13,262 nucleotides of DNA from contig CAIYTD010000289.1 in NCBI GenBank assembly GCA_903928955.1, positions 1 through 13,262 on the forward strand, in the 5' to 3' direction. The first letter of the stretch is position 1; every line of letters starts with the position of its first letter. The translations under genes and the position numbers were made by a program. The notes under the pieces are model-generated. The model was given only the letters and a program-made list of their open reading frames with translations. It ran no database searches and had not been told where the DNA came from. The DNA comes from Oligoflexia bacterium. GTDB lineage: Bacteria; Bdellovibrionota; UBA1018. Of the stretch, positions 1 to 7,178 are shown one piece after another.

Positions 1-491
1 ATTCGATATGCTTTTCCAACCGAATCACCTGTGGGACGTCCTTGATCGAGATCATGAGAAAAAACCAGCCGTTCAATTTCTATTTGAATTTCATCCGGAA
101 GTTTATAGCCATCAGCAGAAAATACTTTAATCCCATTATCACCATAGGGATTATGCGATGCTGAAATCATCACTCCCGCATCCGCGCGCATACTTTGAGT
201 CACAAAAGCAACCCCAGGCGTAGGTAAAGGGCCAATTAAAATCACATCAGCACCCATCGAGCAAATCCCGGATGCTAAAGCTTGTTCAATCATATAACCA
301 GAAAGACGAGTATCCTTGCCTACTACTATTTTTGCTCGACGCATCGGAGACTTGGGTTCTAAATGCTTTTTTGGATGCGCTTTTAAAACATGAGCCACCG
401 CTCGACCGACTGCCATAGCTATTTCGCCTGTCATCGGAAATGCATTAGCGACTCCACGAATTCCGTCTGTTCCGAATAGTTTATGGCTCAT
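1..491 (-). CDS. glmM: Phosphoglucosamine mutase GlmM, N-terminal part (runs off the window)
   Basis: GlmM converts glucosamine-6-phosphate to glucosamine-1-phosphate in the cytoplasm, on the path to UDP-GlcNAc, peptidoglycan and LPS. About 163 codons are present and the 3' part is outside the window. The start reads MSHKLFGTDGIRGVAN, the family's typical opening. The active-site loop reads ISASHNPYGDNGIKVF, and the serine before HNP (about residue 112) is the one phosphorylated in this superfamily. That is roughly ten residues later than usual, because a Lys/Arg/Pro-rich stretch lies around residues 39-54. The ATG at 491 is preceded by AAGGAAG (498-504) at a 6-base spacing, so the start is secure. 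It is the last gene of the tilS-ftsH-cdaA-cdaR-glmM run, 31 bases after cdaR. In bacteria with this cluster CdaA binds and inhibits GlmM, coupling c-di-AMP and wall synthesis; that is family knowledge, not visible here. Confidence 0.96.
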   Translation of the reverse strand, partial: MSHKLFGTDGIRGVANAFPMTGEIAMAVGRAVAHVLKAHPKKHLEPKSPMRRAKIVVGKDTRLSGYMIEQALASGICSMGADVILIGPLPTPGVAFVTQSMRADAGVMISASHNPYGDNGIKVFSADGYKLPDEIQIEIERLVFSHDLDQGRPTGDSVGKAYR

Positions 492-522
492 TTCAGTCTT
501 CCTTACTTTGACTCTCTCAGAG

Positions 523-1476
523 TCAGTAAAGGGTTACATTGACATGATCAGGAACTACCTTCACTAATCCAATGTTTTTAGGTAACGTGACTTTTACCGG
601 TTCAATATACTTTCCTTTAGTTCGATCAGTCAAATCGATCAGTCCAAAAATTTGATCTCGATCTAGATTTTGAATATCTTCAGAGGATCCTTGAACAAAA
701 ACGGTAACACTTTTTTCTTCTACTCTCGTCTTATAACGAGATAGAACACGAATGTCTACATTCTTGATCCTAAAATTTGCAGACAAAGGCTCCACTTCAA
801 TGAATGCACGAGGTAATGCGCTGTCTAATTGAACATTATAACGAAGTAAGTCTAGAGGAACCTCCTTGTCTAGACTTCTCTTTAAATGAGTTAAATCAAT
901 AGGTGCAGTGAGAACTTCAGTGATCCCATCCACCTTACTTTCAGGCCCCTTAATACGTATGAGTTCAGGCTTAACTTCGGTTTTTACGATTCGAAAACCA
1001 TCTGGAGGAGTGCCTTGTAAATCTAAATGAATAGGGACCTCTTTGCGTTTTAAATATTCTAATTTAATTAAAATTGCTGCAGGGTTAATAGACAGCACTT
1101 TTACCCCGATGGGTACACGAATATTATCGGAAAAAAAACGATAAGTAATCAGTGCAGGCTTAGCACCTGATAAATTAACTCGAATAGGCTCTTCTTTTCT
1201 ATCTAAAACACTCCGTAAAAAAGCCTTAGGACCAGAGAGGCGAAATGCAATTCGATCAGGGATATCGTTACCTGGAATAATGTCAGCAGGAGTAATCAGC
1301 TCCAATGGTATTTCTTTTGTCACTTCAATATTACGCGAACCCAGTACAATCCCCCACACTACAATAGCCATCACTACAGAAATTGTTTTCGTTCCAATAT
1401 TTAAGGAAACAAAAGTCCAAAGACGCTCTAAAAAAGTCTTTTTTCGAGCTAAAGAACTTATTTTAGGAGTCGTCAT
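523..1476 (-). CDS. cdaR: CdaR, YbbR-domain regulator of diadenylate cyclase
   Basis: This 317-residue protein matches the YbbR-domain family by layout. It has a short basic cytoplasmic N-terminus, one membrane segment at about residues 29-46 (ISVVMAIVVWGIVLG), then a long beta-rich extracytoplasmic part with repeated modules. Each module carries the pattern 'V.L.G....L......PA.I.V...', for example FRLSGPKAFLRS, LDLQGTPPDGFRIVKTEV and VTVFVQGSSEDIQNL. Its role in characterised systems is to bind CdaA at the membrane and tune c-di-AMP synthesis. The ATG lies inside the end of cdaA (14-base overlap) with a GGGAGAG ribosome site just upstream, so the two are probably translationally coupled. I see three to four YbbR-like modules, the usual number. 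The family assignment rests on neighbourhood plus topology, since YbbR proteins are poorly conserved. Confidence 0.9.
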   Translation of the reverse strand: MTTPKISSLARKKTFLERLWTFVSLNIGTKTISVVMAIVVWGIVLGSRNIEVTKEIPLELITPADIIPGNDIPDRIAFRLSGPKAFLRSVLDRKEEPIRVNLSGAKPALITYRFFSDNIRVPIGVKVLSINPAAILIKLEYLKRKEVPIHLDLQGTPPDGFRIVKTEVKPELIRIKGPESKVDGITEVLTAPIDLTHLKRSLDKEVPLDLLRYNVQLDSALPRAFIEVEPLSANFRIKNVDIRVLSRYKTRVEEKSVTVFVQGSSEDIQNLDRDQIFGLIDLTDRTKGKYIEPVKVTLPKNIGLVKVVPDHVNVTLY

Positions 1477-2308
1477 GCGACTCTCTCCCTTGTACTGCCT
1501 TCAACCAACCCTTCATACGCTTAGGAAGATTGACTTGCCCTCGAGAAAGATCGAGTAATGCCGCCAAACTTTGCCTGAGTTCCTGCTCATTGAGATTAGT
1601 TGTAATTTTTCCACTTTTTACTAAATGAACTTCTCCTGCCTCCTCCGATACGAGAACTACAATCGCATCTGTATCTTCCGTTAAACCTAAAGCAGCTCGA
1701 TGACGCGTTCCATAGCGCTTATTGATATTGGGATCTTTTGAAAGGGGAAGAAAACAGCCAGCTGCTGCTAGTTTCCCACCCGTAATGATCACTGCTCCAT
1801 CATGAATCGGCGATGTAGGGATAAAAATTGCATAAAGCAGCTCTGCTTTGACTCGTGACTCTAAGCGAGACCCAGTATCAATAAAGTTTTTCAATCCTGT
1901 TTCTCGCTCAATCACTATCAGCGCACCAATGTACTCTTTTGCGAGTCGCGTTGCAGCACGCGCGATATCATCTACCATTTCACGCTCTTCCTCAGCTGAA
2001 GCTCCTGAAAAAAAAGGATTCTTTCCAACATGGGTCAAAGCTCTTCTTAAGTCATCCTGAAAAAGAACAATTACAATTAAAATCAGGTAATCAAAAAAAT
2101 AGGAAAATAACCAATGGGTTGTAAAAAGCTCAAACATTGAAGAAATATAAAAACCAACCCCTAAAATGCCCAAACCTGTCAACATTTGCATCGCTCGGGT
2201 CCCCTTAATCAAAAGAAGAACTCGATAGACAATAAAAGCTACAATCCCTATATCCAGTAGGTCAATTAACCTCAAACTAGATCGGAGATTAACGAATAAG
2301 TCTCCCAC
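1463..2308 (-). CDS. cdaA: Membrane diadenylate cyclase CdaA (DisA_N domain)
   Basis: CdaA makes the second messenger c-di-AMP from two ATP. The 281-residue protein has three hydrophobic segments within residues 15-84, then a short linker and the DAC (DisA_N) domain from about residue 100. Both catalytic signatures are present: DGA (170-172, in SPIHDGAVIITGGKLAAAG) and RHR (202-204, in RYGTRHRAALGLTEDTDA). The length matches the CdaA/DacA family. The start is GTG at 2308, preceded by GGGTGG; no ATG is available after the in-frame stop near 2333. It follows ftsH by 38 bases and overlaps cdaR by 14. In many deltaproteobacteria folP sits between ftsH and cdaA, but here there is no room for it. 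c-di-AMP typically controls K+ and osmolyte homeostasis and wall stress. Because the catalytic motifs are complete the enzyme is probably active. Confidence 0.96.
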   Translation of the reverse strand: MGDLFVNLRSSLRLIDLLDIGIVAFIVYRVLLLIKGTRAMQMLTGLGILGVGFYISSMFELFTTHWLFSYFFDYLILIVIVLFQDDLRRALTHVGKNPFFSGASAEEEREMVDDIARAATRLAKEYIGALIVIERETGLKNFIDTGSRLESRVKAELLYAIFIPTSPIHDGAVIITGGKLAAAGCFLPLSKDPNINKRYGTRHRAALGLTEDTDAIVVLVSEEAGEVHLVKSGKITTNLNEQELRQSLAALLDLSRGQVNLPKRMKGWLKAVQGRESHDDS

Positions 2309-2346
2309 TGGCCACCCTAGGAACCCGCGCTTGCCTCAGTGCTCAA

Positions 2347-4290
2347 TTAAGCTGGCACAGGAGCTGGCGCGGCCCCTCCTCCTGTACCTGAATCTTGCCG
2401 ACTCCCTGTATGTGCAGAAACGGTAGAGGCAGGCGTATTACCGGAATCAATAGAAGGAGGAATGACAGGAGGCCTTTCAATCTTAAGACCCTGAACAATC
2501 CGTTCCACTTCTACTCCATCCAAAGTTTCAAACTCCAGCAAGGCAGCCGCAAGATCATGCAAAAGATGCAGCTGATTGACCAAGATATCTTGAGCGCGTC
2601 GGTAGTTGCGCTCAACAATATCTCGAACCTCACGATCAATGATTTGAGCTGTTTGTTCAGAATAATCTCGATGCTGAGCAATTTCACGGCCTAAAAAGAT
2701 GGCTTCTTCCTTTTTGCCAAAGGTCAGAGGGCCTAAAACATCACTCATTCCCCACTCACAAACCATTCGACGGGCAAGTTCAGTAGCCCGCTCGATATCA
2801 TTTCCTGCACCTGTTGTTTTTTGTTTTAAAACAAGTTCTTCAGCAATTCTGCCACCCATTAAAAGAGCAATATTATTTTCTGCTTTTTCCCGTGAGAGAT
2901 TCACACGATCCTCATTTGGCAATGTTTGGGTGACACCTAAAGCCATGCCACGAGGAATAATAGAAACCTTATGAATAGGATCAGAGCCAGGTAGAAATTT
3001 CCCAACAAGAGTATGACCAGCTTCATGAAAAGCAATTGTTCTCTTTTCATTATCAGTCAAAACCATGCTCCTGCGCTCAACGCCCATGAGCACTTTATCT
3101 TTCGCCTGCTCGAAATCTTCCATTTCCAAAAACTTCTTGTTGACACGAGCAGCCAAAAGCGCTGCTTCATTGACTAAGTTCTCTAAGTCTGCACCTGAAA
3201 AACCCGGAGTACCCCGCGCAATAACCTGTAAGTTCACATTCGCTGAGAGTGGTGTTTTACGAGTGTGCACTTTTAAAATAGCATCTCTTCCTTTTGCATC
3301 GGGAGGAGACACAACGACTCGACGATCAAAACGGCCGGGTCGTAAAAGCGCAGGATCCAAAACATCGGGTCGATTCGTAGCTGCGATTAAAATCACACCT
3401 TCATTGGATTCAAATCCGTCCATTTCCACTAAAAGCTGATTTAGAGTTTGCTCACGTTCATCATGACCACCCCCCAATCCAGCTCCTCGATGACGGCCTA
3501 CTGCATCAATTTCATCTATAAAAACGATGCAAGGAGCGTGTTTTTTGCCTTGTTCAAACAAATCACGCACTCGAGATGCGCCTACTCCTACAAACATTTC
3601 TACGAAATCGGATCCTGAGATAGAAAAGAAAGGGACTCCTGCTTCGCCAGCAATGGCTCGTGCCAGCAAGGTTTTTCCTGTACCTGGGGAACCCATGAGA
3701 AGCACACCCTTAGGAATTCGACCGCCTAGACGCGTAAATTTTTTGGGATCCTTTAAAAATTCGATAATTTCTTCCAGCTCTTGTTTCGCTTCTTCTGCTC
3801 CTGCGAAGTCTTTGAAAGTAACTCGATTGCTCGATTCAGTCAGGAGGCGGGCCTTACTTTTCCCAAAAGACATCGCTTTTCCCCCACCTACCTGAATCTG
3901 TCTCATAAATAAGAAAAAAAAGACAAAGAGCAACAGCATGGGAAACCAAGAAATGAGAACTTGTTGCCAAATGGGAGTTTTCTCAGCGCGTTCGTAATTG
4001 GGGATAATATTATTTTTTTCCAGAATTTCGAAAACTTTGGCATTTTCAGTATCACCAATGGTTTCAAACTGCTTTCTTCCATCAGGACCTGACTCTTTAA
4101 ATGCACCTACAATTAAATTATCCGCTTTAAAAGTGACATCCGTCACTTTTCCTTCTTTAACATATTGAACAAATTCACTAAATTTAATTTCCTTGCGATG
4201 TCGATTGCCCGTATCAAAAATTTTGAACAAGCTAGCAAACAACAAAATCAACACGAGCCACAAGGCGACTGTTTTCTGCGATGGCTTCAT
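2347..4290 (-). CDS. ftsH: ATP-dependent zinc metalloprotease FtsH
   Basis: FtsH is the hexameric inner-membrane AAA+ protease that degrades misfolded membrane proteins and regulatory substrates. The 647-residue product shows the full architecture: a first membrane segment (about 9-24), a periplasmic FtsH_ext domain, a second segment (about 108-129), Walker A GSPGTGKT (200-207), Walker B VFIDEIDA (256-263), the second region of homology ending RPGRFDRR (317-324), and the zinc site HEAGH (422-426). The C-terminal 40 residues are a Pro/Ala/Gly/Ser-rich tail (ending GGGAAPAPVPA), which is common as a disordered end in this group. The start is fixed: the codon before the ATG is an in-frame TAA. 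The best Shine-Dalgarno-like stretch (AGGAGAGGG, 4304-4312) lies 13 bases upstream, unusually far, so initiation may be weak or helped by the upstream gene. It lies 74 bases after tilS and 38 before cdaA. Confidence 0.98.
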   Translation of the reverse strand: MKPSQKTVALWLVLILLFASLFKIFDTGNRHRKEIKFSEFVQYVKEGKVTDVTFKADNLIVGAFKESGPDGRKQFETIGDTENAKVFEILEKNNIIPNYERAEKTPIWQQVLISWFPMLLLFVFFFLFMRQIQVGGGKAMSFGKSKARLLTESSNRVTFKDFAGAEEAKQELEEIIEFLKDPKKFTRLGGRIPKGVLLMGSPGTGKTLLARAIAGEAGVPFFSISGSDFVEMFVGVGASRVRDLFEQGKKHAPCIVFIDEIDAVGRHRGAGLGGGHDEREQTLNQLLVEMDGFESNEGVILIAATNRPDVLDPALLRPGRFDRRVVVSPPDAKGRDAILKVHTRKTPLSANVNLQVIARGTPGFSGADLENLVNEAALLAARVNKKFLEMEDFEQAKDKVLMGVERRSMVLTDNEKRTIAFHEAGHTLVGKFLPGSDPIHKVSIIPRGMALGVTQTLPNEDRVNLSREKAENNIALLMGGRIAEELVLKQKTTGAGNDIERATELARRMVCEWGMSDVLGPLTFGKKEEAIFLGREIAQHRDYSEQTAQIIDREVRDIVERNYRRAQDILVNQLHLLHDLAAALLEFETLDGVEVERIVQGLKIERPPVIPPSIDSGNTPASTVSAHTGSRQDSGTGGGAAPAPVPA

Positions 4291-4364
4291 TTATACAATC
4301 CAACCCTCTCCTGACATCCACGGTAACATAGATCTCCTAAAAAAATCAATTTCCAGAGAGTAAT

Positions 4365-5396
4365 TCATTGACTTTTTTCTAGTATCCACCGATCTGTTTG
4401 ACGCTCTGTCAGATCGCCCTTAGGATCGGATGGTGAGATCTCTTCATTATTATAACTCTTCATTAAAACTGTCGAACTAGAAATTTTCTTCTTTTCTCGA
4501 AATAACTTCCAGCCTCCTGGTAAGTGAAGCTCCGCCGAGCCATTATTTTTTCTGACACTCTCTTTTAATACATATTTAAAATGAGAACGTCGAGCTTTGA
4601 GTCCAGCTGCTTGAAAAAGAAGTTCAAAGGGCAGAATAGAATTCAAATCTTCCTGTTGCTCTATCATCTCAGCTTGCAAACCTAAAGAGACTAAATGATC
4701 AATTGCTTGAGGAAAAAGACTCTCTAACTCTGGCATCAAAGTTTGACGCATACGCGCTCTCAGGAACCGATTAGAAAAATTAGTAGAATCTTCTCGAAAG
4801 CTTGTATTTACCTCTTGTAGATAAGATTGGATCGTTTTTTTTCTTATTTTTAAAAAAGGTCTCATTTCTCGTCCGTGTTGAAAAGTAATCCCTGCTCCAT
4901 GGGTCTTTGCAGCTCCCGTAAAAAGTCTCCAAAGTAATGTTTCCGCTAAATCATCTGCTTGATGTGCAGTAAAAACAAGAGCTTCCTTTTGAATGGCTTG
5001 CTCGTTAAAAATTTTCTTTCGGGCTTCTCGGGCTTCTGCTTCCCAAGATTGATGCCGAGATTGCGCTAATCCTGGAATTTTGAAATTTAAAACGGGAACC
5101 CCCCATCGAACTCCAAGCTCTTGAACAAAAGCTGCATCTTGATCAGATTCGAGCGGACGCCAGCCATGGTTAATATGGATGAGTGAGAACTGGTTGGAAG
5201 GAGCAATTTTTCGTCCATAGTGAAGGAGTAAATGAGCTAAACCTACGGAGTCACTCCCACCTGAGACAGCGATGAGGATATGCGAAGTTATTGGCAACTG
5301 TATTTTCTGATTTTTAAAAAACGCGATCACTTGACGGATCAATGTGCCGCCCACCGGCCCTGGCCGAGGGTAACGCGAAGTAACAGTTGAAGACAT
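4365..5396 (-). CDS. tilS: tRNA(Ile)-lysidine synthase TilS
   Basis: TilS uses ATP to join lysine to C34 of tRNA-Ile2 (CAU), switching both its codon reading (AUA) and its charging from Met to Ile. The PP-loop ATP-pyrophosphatase signature SGGSDS is at about residues 45-50 from the start used here. Further family motifs are HINHGWR, FTAHQADDLAETLLWRLFTGA, RPFLKIRK and EDSTNFSNRFLRARMRQTLMPEL. With 343 residues it has the N-terminal catalytic domain plus a shortened C-terminal part, within the range for short TilS. I chose the ATG at 5396, which has AAAGGGTGG just upstream and gives the normal distance to the PP-loop. The frame is open further, to ATG 5450 and TTG 5456, but those have no ribosome site and overlap the likely tRNA promoter. 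It is the first gene of the minus-strand run and is divergent from a CAU tRNA gene. Confidence 0.95.
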   Translation of the reverse strand: MSSTVTSRYPRPGPVGGTLIRQVIAFFKNQKIQLPITSHILIAVSGGSDSVGLAHLLLHYGRKIAPSNQFSLIHINHGWRPLESDQDAAFVQELGVRWGVPVLNFKIPGLAQSRHQSWEAEAREARKKIFNEQAIQKEALVFTAHQADDLAETLLWRLFTGAAKTHGAGITFQHGREMRPFLKIRKKTIQSYLQEVNTSFREDSTNFSNRFLRARMRQTLMPELESLFPQAIDHLVSLGLQAEMIEQQEDLNSILPFELLFQAAGLKARRSHFKYVLKESVRKNNGSAELHLPGGWKLFREKKKISSSTVLMKSYNNEEISPSDPKGDLTERQTDRWILEKSQ

Positions 5397-5440
5397 GAGA
5401 CCACCCTTTGCTGATTCTGCAAAAAATAGCAAGTCAGGAG

Positions 5441-5469
5441 TTGATCCCATCTTCAATCAAGGGTATGAC
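5441..5469 (+). promoter_or_regulatory. Candidate sigma-70-type promoter for the tRNA gene
   Basis: TTGATC (5441-5446), a 17-base spacer and TATGAC (5464-5469) lie 25 bases before the mature tRNA 5' end. The bases that follow (GGGTGCTC) are G+C-rich, as expected of the discriminator of stable-RNA promoters. Each hexamer matches the consensus at four of six positions. The assignment is by position and consensus only. The element overlaps the longest possible tilS frame, which argues for the shorter tilS start. Confidence 0.45.
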
Positions 5470-5494
5470 GGGTGCTCACAATGGGAATGCAAGC

Positions 5495-5571
5495 GGCTGG
5501 GTAGCTCAGATGGTTAGAGCGGCGGATTCATAACCCGCAGGTCGGGTGTTCGATTCACCTCTCAGCCACCA
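5495..5571 (+). tRNA. tRNA with CAU anticodon, probably elongator tRNA-Met
   Basis: This is a complete 77-base cloverleaf with CCA encoded. The acceptor stem GGCTGGG pairs with CTCAGCC (one G-T), the D stem is GCTC/GAGC, the anticodon loop is TTCATAA, and the T arm is GGGTG-TTCGATT-CACCT. The anticodon stem pairs GCGG/CCGC, with an A-C mismatch next to the loop (31-39). The fully paired G1-C72 excludes initiator tRNA-fMet. CAU can be read as Met or, after lysidine modification, as Ile2. The T4-A69 pair resembles E. coli elongator Met rather than its Ile2 (C4-G69, C5-G68), so Met is preferred but not proven. The neighbouring divergent gene encodes the lysidine enzyme. The last 16 bases before the final A are repeated exactly at 7163-7178. 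Confidence 0.95.
5555..5570 (+). repeat. tRNA 3'-end direct repeat, left copy (putative attL core)
   Basis: TCACCTCTCAGCCACC spans the 3' side of the T stem, the acceptor strand, the discriminator and CC of the CCA end. The same 16 bases occur in the same orientation at 7163-7178. The bases on either side differ (T/C to the left, A/C to the right). The tRNA 3' end is the classic target of tyrosine-recombinase integration, which leaves an intact tRNA on one side. Confidence 0.85.
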
Positions 5572-5643
5572 TTAACAAAATTTACCTGACTTAAAAAGTA
5601 CAGTTACTATTGCTTCGCTACGTGGTGTGTTAAATTGCCAAAT

Positions 5644-7149
5644 ATGAAATTTGGACTCAAGAGCAATACTGCTCTTTCCATCTTGGTGTCGTCTTTGTTA
5701 ACCGCTTATTCAGGAGGACAATCTTCTGAACCAAATCCTTCATGGACACCATCACCACCCCTACCTGATTGGACTCCTCCTCCACCTCTCAGTGACGACG
5801 AATTCCAAAGCTGGACTCCCGAGCGAATTCCACATGTTAAAATTTCTGAACTTCGGAGGGCTTCATCAGATCAAATACGATCTCTGACTCGTGCGCAAGT
5901 ACAAGCCCTGACCCCAGCGCAAATTGCTGGCTTGTTATTGGATCACATTCAAGCTCTGGCTTCTCAAGGGAGTACCGCGTCTCTGAGAGATTTCAGCCCA
6001 GCGCAAATTGCTGCATTGGGGAGCAACATAAATGGATTACACAATCTCACCCCATTAGAGCAACTCCAGGCTTTCACTGTGGAACAGTTTGAAGCAATGC
6101 CAGAAGCAAACCGGAACTCGTTACCTCAATTAATCCGCGATTATTATGGGCATCGAATAGATGATTATCGGTTTGGAGAAGGAGCCTCTAATCGAAGATG
6201 GACACCGGAACAGGTACAAGGCATTGATCCAGCGGGATTTAATCAGGTTGCGTTTAGCGTAGTTAATATGAGAGAGCTATTCCTTCATATTTCTGATTTC
6301 TCCGTTGCGCAAATTGCTGCCATTCATCCTGTCTATATGCGCTTATTGTGGTCATTACCTTTACTATCAGACCAACAGATCCAGGCACTTACTATCCATC
6401 AAATTGGAACTTTATCAGGAAAACAGCTCAACCTTCTTTCAGCAGACCAGATCCGGGCCCTTAGTCATCTTCAAAGACACTGGATCAGTTTGAACGGCCA
6501 TCAAGTCCGTGAATTGAGTCCTGCGTTTATCGAAGGAATTTTTCCAGAAATATTGCCAGACCAAATCCGACTCATAACGGGAGATCAAATTACTAATATT
6601 GTTGGTATTGTTGGTATTAATAACATCGCAAATTTGATAATGAAATGGGTAATAGTTCATTGCAATTTGCTCAATCGAGATCAGCTCCAATCGATTCCAG
6701 TCGCAAAGATGAATCTTTTTGGAAGTGAAGATTTGTTTTCTATGGATGTTCAACAGGTCCCCAACTTTTCACCAGAACAGATATCTGCAATTGATGCAGA
6801 CGTCATTTCAGGATTTAGGCCGCGACATATTCCTCACTTAACTACCGAGCAAGTTCGTGCTTTGACTCCTGAACAAATCAATGCCTTACGGATACATAAT
6901 GATCATATGGCTGCATTTACTCGCGAACAGATTCAAGCGTTCACTGCCGATCAAATAAGCGGTGTTGAACATGATCGAGTCTATACTTTTTTTACACCTC
7001 GTTTGATTAGTCATTTAACTCAAGACCAAGCTCTCGCAATTACCCTTCAACAATTACGCGCATTAAGGATTCACGATACACAAAGACGTGCCCTTCTTGC
7101 TCTACCGCAAGGGTACCTGAGCAGAGCGCAAAGGCAGCAGCTGCAGTGA
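5644..7149 (+). CDS. Exported protein of unknown function built from short Q[IVL] helical repeats
   Basis: I do not recognise a characterised family. The 501-residue protein starts MKFGLKSNTALSILVSSLLTA, a clear signal peptide, followed by YSGGQSS where a lipoprotein would have CSGG. A Pro/Trp-rich linker follows (about 32-60; three SWTP/DWTP/SWTP units). The rest consists of about 23 copies of [ST]xxQ[IVL]xx[LIF], such as TRAQVQALT, TPAQIAGLL, SPEQISAID and TPEQINALR. They are spaced about 11 residues apart in tandem and wider elsewhere, and probably form alpha-helical repeats. A longer unit, ALRIH(N/D)..., occurs twice near the C-terminus. A 9-base tandem (GTTGGTATT twice, 6601-6618) gives VGIVGI. 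The start is uncertain: TTG 5635 is also in frame, neither has a ribosome site, and the ATG is preferred for its signal peptide. It is the only gene between the tRNA-derived repeats, so it may be transferred cargo. Confidence 0.8.
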   Translation: MKFGLKSNTALSILVSSLLTAYSGGQSSEPNPSWTPSPPLPDWTPPPPLSDDEFQSWTPERIPHVKISELRRASSDQIRSLTRAQVQALTPAQIAGLLLDHIQALASQGSTASLRDFSPAQIAALGSNINGLHNLTPLEQLQAFTVEQFEAMPEANRNSLPQLIRDYYGHRIDDYRFGEGASNRRWTPEQVQGIDPAGFNQVAFSVVNMRELFLHISDFSVAQIAAIHPVYMRLLWSLPLLSDQQIQALTIHQIGTLSGKQLNLLSADQIRALSHLQRHWISLNGHQVRELSPAFIEGIFPEILPDQIRLITGDQITNIVGIVGINNIANLIMKWVIVHCNLLNRDQLQSIPVAKMNLFGSEDLFSMDVQQVPNFSPEQISAIDADVISGFRPRHIPHLTTEQVRALTPEQINALRIHNDHMAAFTREQIQAFTADQISGVEHDRVYTFFTPRLISHLTQDQALAITLQQLRALRIHDTQRRALLALPQGYLSRAQRQQLQ

Positions 7150-7162
7150 TAGAACTTACAAC

Positions 7163-7178
7163 TCACCTCTCAGCCACC
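7163..7178 (+). repeat. tRNA 3'-end direct repeat, right copy (putative attR core)
   Basis: This is an exact second copy of TCACCTCTCAGCCACC, without the rest of a tRNA. Read on the minus strand it supplies the last four codons and stop of the transposase (V-A-E-R-stop). It lies 13 bases after the stop codon of the repeat-protein gene. Confidence 0.85.

Larger units (their letters stand above)
5555..7178. mobile_element. Putative mini-island bounded by tRNA 3'-end repeats
   Basis: The 1.6-kb stretch between two exact 16-base copies of the tRNA 3' end contains one gene, for an exported repeat protein, and nothing else recognisable. The tRNA is intact at the left edge and the second copy stands alone at the right edge, which is the geometry of an integrated element. 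There is no integrase, excisionase or phage gene inside. It would therefore be a cargo-only remnant, or a satellite mobilised in trans. An alternative is that the right copy was created when the transposase-bearing DNA arrived. The repeats are seen directly; the mobility is inference. Confidence 0.45.

Noticed and set aside
1280..4106. Various open frames opposite or overlapping cdaR, cdaA and ftsH.
   Set aside because: All are antisense or out-of-frame shadows of clearly identified conserved genes.
5992..6080. A stretch of the repeat protein (FSPAQIAALGSNINGLHNL) that resembles a TAL-effector repeat, including an NI pair at the base-reading position.
   Set aside because: Only this one unit fits. 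The other motifs do not follow a 33-35-residue period, and the protein has a signal peptide, so DNA reading inside a host or cell is not supported.
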